Below, one piece after another: positions 8,201-18,467 of a stretch of 37,211 bases of DNA (position 1 is its first letter; every line of letters begins with the position of its first letter). The stretch covers positions 1 to 37,211 of the forward strand of contig KN889759.1 in NCBI GenBank assembly GCA_000934455.1. The letters run 5' to 3'. The notes under the pieces are model-generated. The model was not told the origin of the DNA. It made no database searches and was given only the letters and a program-made list of their open reading frames with translations. Origin of the DNA: Apostichopus parvimensis. Lineage: Eukaryota; Echinodermata; Holothuroidea; Aspidochirotida; Stichopodidae. Position numbers and translations under genes: made by a program.

Positions 8201-11125
8201 ACATGGTCATTTTAAGTATCCAAATACTATACAAAGAGATTGAGTTCACCGAAACACCCATTTTCCTTACCACCTGAAGAAAACTGTCTTTTATAAATTA
8301 TAGTACCTTACAGTACTTTACATTTGATACAAAAGTTACTTCTACAACAGCTTCCCAAAATTTGTGTGTGTCGCAATAGGTTAAGTTTTAACCGCGCAGC
8401 ACAGTTCCATTAATAATTTGCATATTACACCAAAATTTACACTCAGTGTCCAAATGTACCATCATGTTCAATGTGTTGTGTCGTTCCCATTGTGCGATGA
8501 ACTTGGGCAAGTTCGAATGTCGATGACCTACTTATGTTCCGTGACCAATGTCAATGGGAATTATGTGTGTAAAAACTCAGGTTTTTCAACGTGTTATATA
8601 TATAGAAGTTTTACGTAAGCGGAGCGAATTTCGGGGCGACTCGTTGATTGTGAGGAAGCACTTATCTAAGCATCAATATTTGTGAAAAGTATTGTAAGGT
8701 TTTTCTTCAGAAAATATTTTTGACTAGTAATTGGAATCTCAATGTATTAAGAAGTACTGGGTCTAAACCTTATCATTGCATTTTGGGGGAAGTCAGATCT
8801 TCAAGTGCAAAATATTCTTTTTTCATTTAAGGTTATCGTGGTTTTCTTGCGAGGTGTATACGGCGTATCTTTCGATGTAGGCTAAGAGGTAGGATCGGCC
8901 AAGGCCTACCTAGTTCTCATAGATTGTTACCTACATTCAATTTAATGCCTAACGGGAGGAACTCGTATAAATAGTAACAGACTGGGGCACATTGTTGTAA
9001 TTAATATAGTTTTTCCTTGCTAAAGTTTTTGCACTTATTGTATCGATCGTTTGTGCTCCTAGTAGCGCTGTTTTCTTTGTTACTCTTATTCTTATCAGCT
9101 TAAGTATTTGCTAACTCTGTGGTTGAATATTTTGGAAAGTCATTAATTGGGCTTGGTGCGATACTGAGTTTACCGACTCTTTTCTTCATCACAGTTTATT
9201 CTAACCCATAGAAGCTCTGCTATGTAAAGCGGCTGCGAACACCCTACGTTTACAGATTATACGAGATTGTATGCCTTTTTGCGCGTATAATCCCTATTCA
9301 GGGGCACTAGAGCGAAGCCCTAAGCCGCGTAGACACGGCGTAGACACCTCGTAGACACCGCTTAGAAAGTTGCGTACAGAAACGTATAACATTGTATAAT
9401 CGCGTAGATAAATGTAGAGTATACGTCTACGCGGAGTTATACGTGAGCGGTACTGTAGGTTTTACATAAATGCAAAGTAATACATAAACCATTTCAAATA
9501 GCGAATAGTACTAGTAGAAGGTAGCGACCTGAACTTACCAATGGCAAATCCGTAACCAGAATGAATATCAGGGAGGCCGATTGAACAGCCCACGATTCCT
9601 GGTAGAGCCGCAACATTGCCAATCTGTTTCACACCTGGTAAGAAGCCACCTTTATCTGAGAAGAACATGTTGAGTGACGTATATGATTTGCAGTACTTTA
9701 TTTATCACTTGTTGTTTTCTTTTATAACTTTTGAACAGGAAGGTGACGTTTAATAATAATAATAATAAGTAATATTTATATAGCGCATAATCAGAAAAGC
9801 TGCTCAAAGCGCTTTACAAATGTAAAACCTAAAAACAAATAGTAACAAAAACCAAAATAATAAATATATTGAACCAATAAGGCAAAAAAATGTAAAACCT
9901 AAAAGCAACAATATAAACAACACCCGTACTTAACGATACTAAAAAAAATAAAAAATAAAAATACATATTATAAAGCCCAAAATGCATATAGTCCAAAACA
10001 AATTCAGAAGTTTGTATATAGTAAAATAGATTAAATCATAGTCAATGTTTAAATATAAATAAGTATGAGAAACTATAGTACAGTAGGACAACTATTGTAA
10101 AAGCCTAAAACAGATAGTAATAAACACCCAATACTAAACGATAATAAAGTGGAAGCGATATCAAAATGTTTATATACACTGAGTTTAAGACCACCAGTAA
10201 ACATACAGATACAGTTTAAATTGTACATTATTTCATTTGTTTTTTCCCCATTCATCTTGTACAGGGTGTTTTATCATATGTTCTGCTTCTAAGCATGGCA
10301 ATCAACTTTTGCCATAAAATAAAATGAATGCTAAATTTCATGAAAAGCTGAAGATAATTGTTTGTAATCAAACTAATGACTAAAAGGAAGCCATTGAAGT
10401 CATTTGTTTCTCTTTTGCTTAATTGTTGATTATTATTTAATGAACAAAGTCTCTCTAGACCATCAATATGGCTGGCCTCTCTCTCTCTCACTTACTTTGG
10501 TAAGTACATGCTTGCTTTAACTCATCAAACATCAGCTTCTCAAGATGGCTATTGACGTAGAATCTCCCTTCTACCTGCAAATATGAAGATAAATCCCTTG
10601 TCGTTACATTTTCACTGTTCTTGTGCAGAAATTAAGATACTGAAACAATGTGAGTTAGATTAAGGCAATGACTAAATTGAAATTAATTACGATTTTGAAT
10701 CCTCAAATCATCAATTATATGCTTCCCAGCTATGGACATGCAACATAAAATTAAACTTGATTAATTTTTCAAATGCTTTAGATCTAGTCCAAGGCTTCTG
10801 TGTTCATGAGCAAATATGTAATTATGAAAAACTATAGTATTTCTCTCAGTTTTGTTTATAGGAAGGGCTGAAGGGTGGTGGACATACTGAATTTTTTAAC
10901 AAACTTTGAAAAGCGGCAACTCTGATTCAAATAGCACTTTCGAGTGAAATTTCTTTCTGTAATAGTCAATGGATGTATCATATATATAAAGCAAATAAAA
11001 AAAGAAGGTTAACCATGATGTAGTACCTTCATATTAGGAACAAATCCTTTCTTTATTCGCCAGCAATGTGGATCGATCCTCTCCAAAAACTTGAGCTCAT
11101 CATTGTAACTTCTTATGGTAGTCAT
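5134..11125 (-). CDS. RTCB: RTCB, RNA-splicing ligase RtcB homologue, N-terminal 220 residues
   Basis: RTCB is the catalytic subunit of the metazoan tRNA ligase complex and joins 2',3'-cyclic phosphate to 5'-OH RNA ends after tRNA intron removal and XBP1 cleavage. Six exons on the - strand (11125-11027, 10574-10496, 9655-9539, 6523-6316, 5598-5549, 5240-5134) join in frame with GT-AG introns to give 660 coding bases. The product matches human RTCB nearly end to end, for example [52 protein letters not shown] and [21 protein letters not shown]124 and D121 correspond to the catalytic metal ligands near human Cys122. The guanylated His and other metal-binding His residues belong to exons left of the window. 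The protein is about 505 residues in human, so about 56% is missing here. An AG just upstream of the ATG suggests a 5' UTR intron. Confidence 0.95.
5549..5598 (-). CDS. RTCB: RTCB coding exon 5
   Basis: A 50-base exon encoding [16 protein letters not shown], against [16 protein letters not shown] in human. Acceptor ATCACAG and donor GTAAGT fit. It is too short to be seen as an open frame alone, but its split codons join both neighbours correctly. Confidence 0.93.
5599..6315. other. RTCB intron 4, mostly featureless
   Basis: It contains a CT-rich stretch around 5630-5670 and a short duplicated motif at about 5850-5915 (ACAGAGCATG, then GTGGCAYGGTAC, twice about 38 bases apart). I see nothing else in it. 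Confidence 0.5.
6316..6523 (-). CDS. RTCB: RTCB coding exon 4, with catalytic Cys124 and Asp121
   Basis: It encodes [20 protein letters not shown] and on through [10 protein letters not shown] to [10 protein letters not shown]. The DINCG motif supplies the metal-binding Asp and Cys of RtcB ligases. Acceptor CTCCAG precedes 6523; donor GTACGT follows 6316, phase 2. Confidence 0.95.
7183..9455. mobile_element. Non-autonomous DNA transposon-like element with terminal inverted repeats, 2273 bp
   Basis: The left end CAGTACCGCTCACGTA is repeated in inverted form at the right end (9455 reading leftward); identity extends about 21 bases with one C/T difference. It is flanked by TAA (7180-7182) and TAG (9456-9458), which could be a worn 3-bp target duplication. 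Just inside each end are arrays of CGTATAA and GCGTAGACACC-like motifs (7205-7325 and 9245-9430). No open frame of any size or transposase motif is present, so it would be moved by proteins supplied elsewhere. The superfamily is uncertain; a 3-bp TWA duplication would suggest PIF/Harbinger but the termini do not clearly match. It lies in RTCB intron 3. Confidence 0.75.
9539..9655 (-). CDS. RTCB: RTCB coding exon 3
   Basis: It encodes [19 protein letters not shown] and on to HSGYGFAI, a highly conserved block of RtcB ligases. Acceptor TTCTCAG precedes 9655; donor GTAAGT follows 9539. The right end of a 2.27-kb transposon-like element lies only 84 bases into the following intron. Confidence 0.95.
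9656..10495. other. RTCB intron 2 apart from its repeat
   Basis: Besides the dispersed repeat at 9751-10041 the intron is AT-rich with a CT run near 10478-10492. No exon-like sequence is seen. Confidence 0.5.
9751..10041 (+). repeat. Dispersed AGCGC-hairpin repeat, copy 1
   Basis: It starts with (TAA)n, then TTTATATAGCGC and AAGCGCTTTACA, then an A-rich body. The same sequence recurs at 28463-28725 in the same orientation. This type is frequent in marine invertebrate genomes. The inverted AGCGC/GCGCT pair could form a short hairpin. A further partial, diverged unit may extend to about 10160. Confidence 0.8.
10496..10574 (-). CDS. RTCB: RTCB coding exon 2
   Basis: It encodes [20 protein letters not shown] and six further residues plus one base. 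It is flanked by TTTGCAG before 10574 and GTAAGTGAG after 10496. The split codon joins exon 3 to give Asn, and the spacing to the GGFLP motif is the same as in human RTCB. Confidence 0.93.
11027..11125 (-). CDS. RTCB: RTCB coding exon 1 (start codon)
   Basis: It encodes 33 residues starting [15 protein letters not shown] and ending GFVPNMK, aligned with the human start (SYNDELQFLEKI). The ATG at 11125-11123 is chosen because the match begins a few residues after it. The donor GTAC follows at 11026, phase 0. An acceptor-like CTACAG at 11137-11132 lies 6 bases before the ATG, so the exon probably starts at 11131. Confidence 0.95.
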
Positions 11126-11304
11126 GGTTACCTGTAGTGTGGAACACAGATGTTCAAAAATCTGATCACCAGCAATGGATAAAAAAAGGGCAAATCCACA
11201 GCTCTCTCACATGCAAATAATTAACAATTTCAAGCATACTGCAGATATAACACCTAACCATGGTCAATTAATTACATACTTTCATAACAAGACAGAGTAA
11301 AGAC

Positions 11305-11659
11305 CAGTGTTGTAGTCAAGTACTTTAATCTGAGTACTAACAAATACTAACTACCAGTGTCGGAGGGTTAAGGATCAGAGTACTCAATACTTTTACTACG
11401 AGAACCTCACGCTAACGCTTATAACTGCCCTGCTGACCATAAAACAGTTGAATGTTATGACATTGCTCAGAATTTTGTTATTGTTCTGCAACTTCAGAGA
11501 ATCTCAATATTATCTGAAATTTTCTGATATTGGACTACAAGTATGAGAGCTTAAGAATCCGAGTCTGAGTACTGAATGATGAGTATGAGTACTACAGCAT
11601 CCAAGCACTTTTCATAGAATACGAGTACTTCCAAAAAGTACTTGAGTACTACAACACTG
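11305..11659. mobile_element. hAT-type MITE, 355 bp
   Basis: Terminal inverted repeats begin CAGTGTTGTAGT at 11305 and at 11659 on the other strand. Flanking 8-mers are GTAAAGAC (11297-11304) and GTGAAGAC (11660-11667), an 8-bp target duplication with one change. The 8-bp duplication and CAGTG terminus are typical of hAT elements. The interior has many GAGTACT motifs and no coding capacity. It lies about 170 bases upstream of the RTCB start exon. Confidence 0.85.
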
Positions 11660-12904
11660 GTGAAGACAAGAACTACTCTGGCATGTGAGTAAAATACTTG
11701 TTTAATTTCCACTCTTGAATGTTCATATTTGACAAGCAATAGAAGGATTAAAATCACATTTGCATTTATTTAGACCCAGAACATGTAGCTTCCAACATCT
11801 TTGTACAGCTGCTAATGGAAACTAATGGATTTTTTTTGGCAAGAGGAAGTATTTTTAACGATAGTCTAGTCTTCAGAGACTACCAAACTTCTTTGTGGAC
11901 AACCAAACTCAGCTGTGGAGGCTGTCTGGTGGATGACTAGTTATTTATAGATAACACTGTAACTAAACGCCCCAACTAGACAAAATAAATTGGTATCATC
12001 ACCAAACCATGTGTTCTATTACCTAATCCTATGTTTCTCTCATTCAGTCAGTGTATAGTATGTACAACCAAATGTCAGGCATGGTTGTCAGAGGGGCAAC
12101 CAGATAAAATCCTTTATTTTTTTTGGACATGAATTGATATCACTAACCATCTATAGCATCAAAACAAAATTTTGATATCGCTGTTACATATTTGAGAAAA
12201 TTTGTTGACCATTTTTTGCAGCAATGGTCACCTGGTGTCAGAAGTTGGTCACACTTCTGTTCTTTTGCCTTGGTCAAACTTCTGTTCTGAAGTTGGTCAA
12301 AATCTCATAAGTTCTTCTTTTACGAACAACAAGCACAAAATAAGCAAAGGCTGGAACGAGTTGCAATTTTCTTTTTGCTTTTCGAATTTCGTTTATCGAT
12401 TTTTGCTTTTCTTTCGTAAAATTTTTGCAACGCTACTACTAGTATTAGGGTAGGCTAGGCCTAATGTAAGAGGCCTAGGCCTAAGCTGGCCTAGGGCCTA
12501 ACTTAACCCAAACTTTGGCATGAAGTTAGCATTTACCTTATTCTAAACGGAACTGAAAGGGAATTGAATTGATGTTACCTTTATTACCTTCCAAGAGTCT
12601 AGCTCTGTTCACATTAAACGACAGGTAGGCCTGACTGAAGGCTAAATTTTGGGGCCAGACGACAACAGACCAACTTTCACACTGCTGCGTGTGTGAAAAT
12701 TATGCTCTGAGAGTGAGAGCTTGGCCATTGCGAAACCGTGATGCATTGTATATATTGCGCATGTTGCGTGTAATCTTTTGGTATTGTGCAATACTTTGCT
12801 AGCCCAAATAGAGTTACCAAGATAATATTGTCATTATCGGCCAGATATCGTGGCACTGCATAGTCTGGGGTAAAAAGGGGGAAAGTACAAGAGAAAGAAG
12901 AGGA

Positions 12905-12922
12905 GGGGGGGGGGGGGGGGGG
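12905..12922. repeat. Poly-G tract (18 G)
   Basis: An uninterrupted run of 18 G sits in a purine-rich GA stretch. The exact length is prone to sequencing error. Confidence 0.9.
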
Positions 12923-13270
12923 AGAGGAGCGAGAAAACAGCCAAATTCCTAACGTTTGACGAAAAACATCTCTAAACTCTTCCTTTAAATGTTGTCTGTA
13001 TTGGTAAAATAATAGTACTTTCCTAAATGTTCTGCTTCTACTTTTTTTTCAGTTTAATACAGCTTTTTAAGTCGGATATGTTAAAAAAAAGAAGGAAACT
13101 AAAAAAGTATATCTCGGTGTGGATCATAATTACGAATTGCGTCGCAATAAATTGCTTGTTGAAGTTTGATCATTGATGACCATTATCGAAATTTCTGGCA
13201 TATTCTGTGGCAAATTCTACTGATGCTTTCATTTCTGAAATTGCTAAATTTTTTGGGAAAAGAGTGTTAA

Positions 13271-13283
13271 CCCCCCCCCCCCC
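13271..13283. repeat. Poly-C tract (13 C)
   Basis: Thirteen C in a row followed by GCCCCTG. The length is uncertain in most sequencing methods. Confidence 0.9.
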
Positions 13284-13800
13284 GCCCCTGAGTGAATCAA
13301 AGTTTATATCAAAGTTTATAAAATTTATATTACAGCTTTATTGGGTCATGCAAATAGTTTTTTTCAAATAATTACAAAATTGTTACAACGCCAACAGATT
13401 TATGTCTATGGCGAAGAACATCTGAGTTTATGTCGATTTGATAGCTTTGCAGAAATTAATTGGGTAGTAATGTTCTGATATCGCAGAACCTCTAGGCGGC
13501 CTGGTTTTATGTAAATGGCACTGTCAGGCCTATGGGCTGGTTGCCGCATTGGGACTATTTTTGGTGGACCGCCCTATAGCCATTTCTTTATTTCATTTTC
13601 ATGTCACAATCAACTTCATTGCAGCAAGAATCCAGATGGTACCATGATATGAATTTGGCCACTTATCAAGGCATGTTTGAGGTGAACGTAGTTTGATTGG
13701 TTTGTAAAACCTATATAAAAAGTTAACTTGTCTGCAATGACAAGTTCTATGATATGTCATCATACACGGGGGGGGGGGGCCGGAGGGGGAGGGAGAGGGG

Positions 13801-15180
13801 GCAGGAGAAGAAAAAAAATAAATTAAGTAAACACAGAGATAATGCAGAGTATTTTCATTTTTATTTTTATTAAATTAAATAACAAAATGGCAGTGAAGGT
13901 TTATTTACATTCCGTTCAAGATTTGAGACACACGTTTCAAATCTATAGACCACAAAAATAAGGCCCAAAATTGCATAAATACATAAAAAAAAGGCTACCC
14001 ATCCAACCACTGATATATGTCAAAAATTAATAAAAAATGGAAAAAAAAAACAATACACATAATTTTTTAATTTTTGTGTGTGTGCATGTCATCAACTTTT
14101 TTCTTACTGAGCTTTTTCAATATAACCCATTTGCTGGGTTATGCATCTGAATACAATGTCAGACATACCTCTAGAAATCAAAACTGACATAAAATGATCT
14201 CCTGGCATAAACCAAAAATATTCTATTAAAATTAACTTAAAAAATAAAAATAACTGTCATTTAGGCCTAATATTTAACCGACGTAATCCCAAACGTAAAT
14301 TTAAAATTTTACCGTCCGGGGTACGAAGAAGATTTTAACATCTTTGATTCCATGCAGGATAATCCCAAGATTGTTACCTTTTTGGATAGTTTCTGACACT
14401 CCATAATGCCATGTCCTCCCTGCCCCTTACCACCCGACATTCTTGCAAGTACCTTTTTTGTCCCGTCGGGCATATACCCCCCTCCGACCCTTCCCTCTTC
14501 CAAGCTATAAAATCTCCTTAAAATAAAATAAAATAAAATGAAAAATAAATAAATAAAAAAACCTTGAAATGTTGTACAAACGTCAAAAATAAACAAATCT
14601 CTCTCTTGAAGTATTTTCTTGACCCAAACAGATATAAATTGTTGATAAATATTAATTAGGCAGACTATATCCTACAGTTTATAAAGCACCATTACAGTCA
14701 CAACATCTCCACATTTATATCTTTCCAGAAGATATTTTACTTTAAAAGGGAGGGAAAAATAGAAAAAACAAAACAAAGAAGTTATACTTGCATAAACTCA
14801 TTACAGGCACACACACACAACATTCTACTTTCCATGTATAGCAGAGTATATCTAAAATATTTTATATCAAGCTTCAGCCTCAAGAATGCTCAGTTGTACT
14901 GTATCTTATTATTATTATTATAAATGAGTCTTCTATTTGACCAGCAAATCGTTAACTCTTACCTTATTTGTGCTGAACATGTCATTGTGCATAATAATGC
15001 TGATTACACAATATTTAAAATACAAAAAAATTGATACAAAACACAAAGAACTGTCAAATTTTCCACAAATGGATAGCCTTATGTTTCACTGTTTAACTCC
15101 AATGGAAGTGTTCTTGCAACCTGGCTGTTTGCTCTATGGTTACATGCATGGATACAGTCTCGACCTGCTAGAGTCACCAT
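13801..15180. other. AT-rich intergenic stretch
   Basis: No exon, RNA gene or bounded mobile element is recognised. Only A-rich tracts, a CA repeat near 14812 and a TTA repeat near 14908 stand out. Confidence 0.4.
14518..14562. repeat. AAATA-type simple repeat
   Basis: An A-rich microsatellite of AAATA and AAAT units. Confidence 0.85.
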
Positions 15181-15313
15181 GGTTTTTTTTTTATTTGGCT
15201 CTTTTTTTTTTCTTTTTTTTTCTGTAAAGTGGTTTGGGGCTTTTAAGATGGTTTTATTGCATTTTATTAATACTAATTATCAAGCAAACCCACTGGAAAA
15301 GTCCTTTGTTATC

Positions 15314-15640
15314 AAGTCTAGAATACTTCTTTCCAAATCTCTTTGTAAGCAAGTCCAGAAAACCTCCTCCCAAATTTTGATGTAAGCAATGCAAGAGTAC
15401 CTCTTTTCAAAGTCCTTTGTAATCAAGCCTAGAATACCTCTTTCCAAATCTCTTTGTAAGTATAGTTTACCTCCTCACAAATCTCTTTGTAAACAAGTCA
15501 AGAGTACCTCCTCACAAATCTCTTTGTAAACAAGTCTAGAAAACCTCCCAAATTTCGATGTAAGCAAGGCAAGAGTACCTCCTGCCTGATCTAGTTTTGA
15601 ACAAGTTGTAGGTTTCCCCTCCTCCTTTTTTTCTGCATAA
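15314..15640 (+). repeat. 37-bp minisatellite, about 9 copies
   Basis: Units of the type AAGTCTAGAATACCTC, then CAAATCTCTTTGTAAGC, start at 15314, 15351, 15388, 15425, 15458, 15495, 15532, 15566 and 15603: mostly an exact 37-base step with two shorter units (33 and 34). The units differ from each other at several positions, so the array is old. Confidence 0.9.
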
Positions 15641-15873
15641 TAGTTTGGGGCTTTTAATTATTATAATTTTTTTGGCATTTCACTAATACTAGAATACCTG
15701 CTGCCAAATCTACTTGTAAACAAATTGAAGGTTTCCCCTCCTGCACAAATAATTTTTTTACTCCACTGAGAAGTGATTAACATAATCTTATAATTTATTT
15801 TGTGCATAAACCTCTTGAATCATAGGCAGCTTTCTGTATACAATCTGACATTGTTTATATCTATATCACAACA

Positions 15874-16107
15874 GCAGGGATGGACTGGGGGCAAAAACAT
15901 GCTGCCATCAGCTAAGAGAACCAACCAGCGGTGGCACTCTGGCCTTGAAACAAGTGGCACATTTGGTGCCTCGGACAAGACCAGCACCGTTTTGCCACAA
16001 ATAGCTAGTAGTTAGTGTATCCCAGCACTACAACCTGGTTGCACTTTAGAAGCGACTCATAGTCGGTGGCACAACGGATGCAAGCCGGTAAGACCAATCC
16101 ACCCCTG
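15874..16107. mobile_element. Probable old hAT-type MITE, 234 bp
   Basis: The left end CAGGGATGGACTGG and the inverted right end CAGGGGTGGATTGG match at 12 of 14 positions. The flanking 8-mers CACAACAG and GATGACAG agree at 5 of 8 positions only, so the target duplication is weak. The interior has no coding motif. Confidence 0.55.
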
Positions 16108-18121
16108 GATGACAGATCTTCAATTCTGTGAATGTCTCTACTTTGAGAGCAAATGATCAGCAAATAATGAAACTTTAGAAAAAACCTCTGAGTGTTGATC
16201 ATCAAAAGACTCTTGCTTTTGAATCATATAAGACTAGGATCATTTTAAAAGACCATGTCAAAGGTCACACTGACTTTCCGTAAGAGTACTGACAATTTAC
16301 ATCGTATAAGACAGACAAGTAAGGAAGTTTTGGTTGATAAATGCAGCATAGTTCGGTGGTGCTAAAACAAACAATAGAAGGAATAATAATTACAAATATT
16401 TGTCCAAAAAAATAACTTACAAAAGTCCACATATTGTAATACCATGACAAGGATAATTTCCAAAAAAAATATGTTTTGAGGTTGCTGTGTAGAAAATCAT
16501 TTTACAAAAATTAAATGGTATACAAAAACCACAGAAAACATCATATCTGTATTTAAGACATTTCAATGACAAGTATTGGCAAATATCGATTTGATAAAAG
16601 TCCCTTTTTTTTTGTTCATAGAAATATATTAATGGGTGACCTGATACAAACTTCATGCAGTTTTCCCAGAATAGACATCCAATGTACTGAGTAAACCTTA
16701 GATCAGTCTGTCCCAGAGTGTGACCATTAGTCTATACAAGGCAATAGCTATAAATATTTATAGAACAAAACTTGGAAGAAGAAATGGTTGCAGCTGATTC
16801 AAATCCAATGTCAGTTTGGACAAATAATTCCCCCGTCATTTGGTTGCCGAGTCTCATAGAGCCCTCAGTCCAATCCTGGCAGATTTTACGTACTTATTGA
16901 TTCACCGAAGAAACAAGTCGAACTTACTCCACGAATATTAACGATTTATACTTCTTGCCTCACAGATTATTCCATCAGTTGATAATTAAACTAATTTACT
17001 CTATTACGATACCAACTTGCAAATCAAGAGTGTTCTGTGGGGAAGCAGTCTATATCCTAGGCAGAGAAAAAAATGTCGCATAACTATTGATTCCAGTTTT
17101 GAAAAGTTGACAACTTTCTCGAAGCACATTTGAAGTGAGAAAAAATAAGAGTAAAAAAATCCACGAATACTACGAATGTACAATGACATGGTGGAGGATA
17201 CTGTGTTGTCAAATCCAATCGATTGGTTTTAAGATGGAGGGTGATCTGAGTGCATAACTGCACTCCTGAAACTGATACTGTTTGAGTGAAGCGGTCCAAT
17301 TGATTCTAGTCACGAGCGATGACGGTTTAAATCTACTAACATACAGTACCCGTCTTTATTGCACTGATAGGTTTAGTTTAGACACGAGTACACGGTACAC
17401 AGTATGAAAAGAAAACAAAGCGTTAGAACCGTGTAGCGATGGCAGAGTCGATAAACAGAAAGAAATACCCTGGCCGCAGACATAATTCATTATAATGTGA
17501 AGGGAAATGTCATCCCACTTTATATATGATTATGAAATTCGGCAAAAATATTCAACTATCTTACCGATTATCGGTAAGGAAGGTCGTAATTGTTTCAAGA
17601 CAATTAACGTACCGTACCGACAATTACCGTACCGTACAGTTAAGGAAATTCTTTACTTATTTATTTATTTTTTATTTATATCCTCTTGTGGTAAACTTTG
17701 CATAATTATGTAGCTTGCATAGCAATCGTTTAGTTTTGCATAGTTGAAAATATCTTAACCCAAGTCGGGCCTTTACATTCCTTACAAGCTAAAAACTCAT
17801 ACTTTTTTTTCTTCTTTAGGAAATTAAAATACAAGAATTGTAAAACAAGATTCTGTAAAGACTGTTAATAATGCATATATAAATCGGGCAAGTCTTAAAA
17901 AAAAGGTAAATCTGCCATGATTCTTGCATATACTCTTAATTCATAAAGAGACCGGAGGATCCCAAACTTTGAGAACTGAAAGGAAAGAATTACTGATTAG
18001 AAACAGAAATAAAACTGTGGTAAATACCATGCATGCCTGATGTTAAACCAATGTATCAGTTTCTAAGAAAAATGTTAGAACGGGTAACACTCTTTCACAA
18101 TGCCACAGCCCTTTAACTTAA
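16108..18121. other. Intergenic stretch between RTCB and ADAMTS9
   Basis: No exon or RNA gene is recognised. A perfect palindrome (9-base arms) lies at 17560-17578 and CCGTA motifs cluster at 17608-17637. A 16-base AT palindrome lies near 16750. Confidence 0.4.
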
Positions 18122-18467
18122 AGGCATTGAAGACTCGCCCCAAACCGCGTGCCACCCTCTGTAAAAGTTAACTTTCCGTTGCTTGCAAGTGAAGTTTTCT
18201 ACAAAATGCAAACAGTAATGAAAAGTGATACCTTGTTATCTTTTATCTGGACCTGAGATGTCCACGCTGCTATGTACACTGTGTTGTGGATATTGACGGT
18301 AGCTGCATGTATTGACTGTAAACTAGTGTCTAATTACCTACGGTAGCAAGCTGTGTGTGTATTTTCTGGGATCGATGGTGGTGTTTAACACTTCTGTTAC
18401 ACCTCATTCGAAACTAGCTCAAATTACCAGCATGAGACGTATCTTTGTGCGCAAGTCTTCAATGCCT
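18122..18467. mobile_element. TTAA-type MITE, 346 bp
   Basis: Terminal inverted repeats AGGCATTGAAGACTCGC (left) and AGGCATTGAAGACTTGC (right, inverted) differ at one of 17 positions. The flanks are TTAA (18118-18121) and TTTA (18468-18471), a nearly intact TTAA target site as used by Kolobok and piggyBac elements. No coding sequence is inside. Confidence 0.75.

Larger units (their letters stand above)
11660..13800. other. Region upstream of RTCB, with homopolymer tracts
   Basis: No coding exon is seen. It contains an AGGCCTA-rich cluster at about 12450-12500, an 18-G run at 12905-12922, a 13-C run at 13271-13283 and a 12-G run at 13768-13779. It could hold the RTCB promoter and a 5' UTR exon, but no definite promoter signal is recognised. 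Confidence 0.4.
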
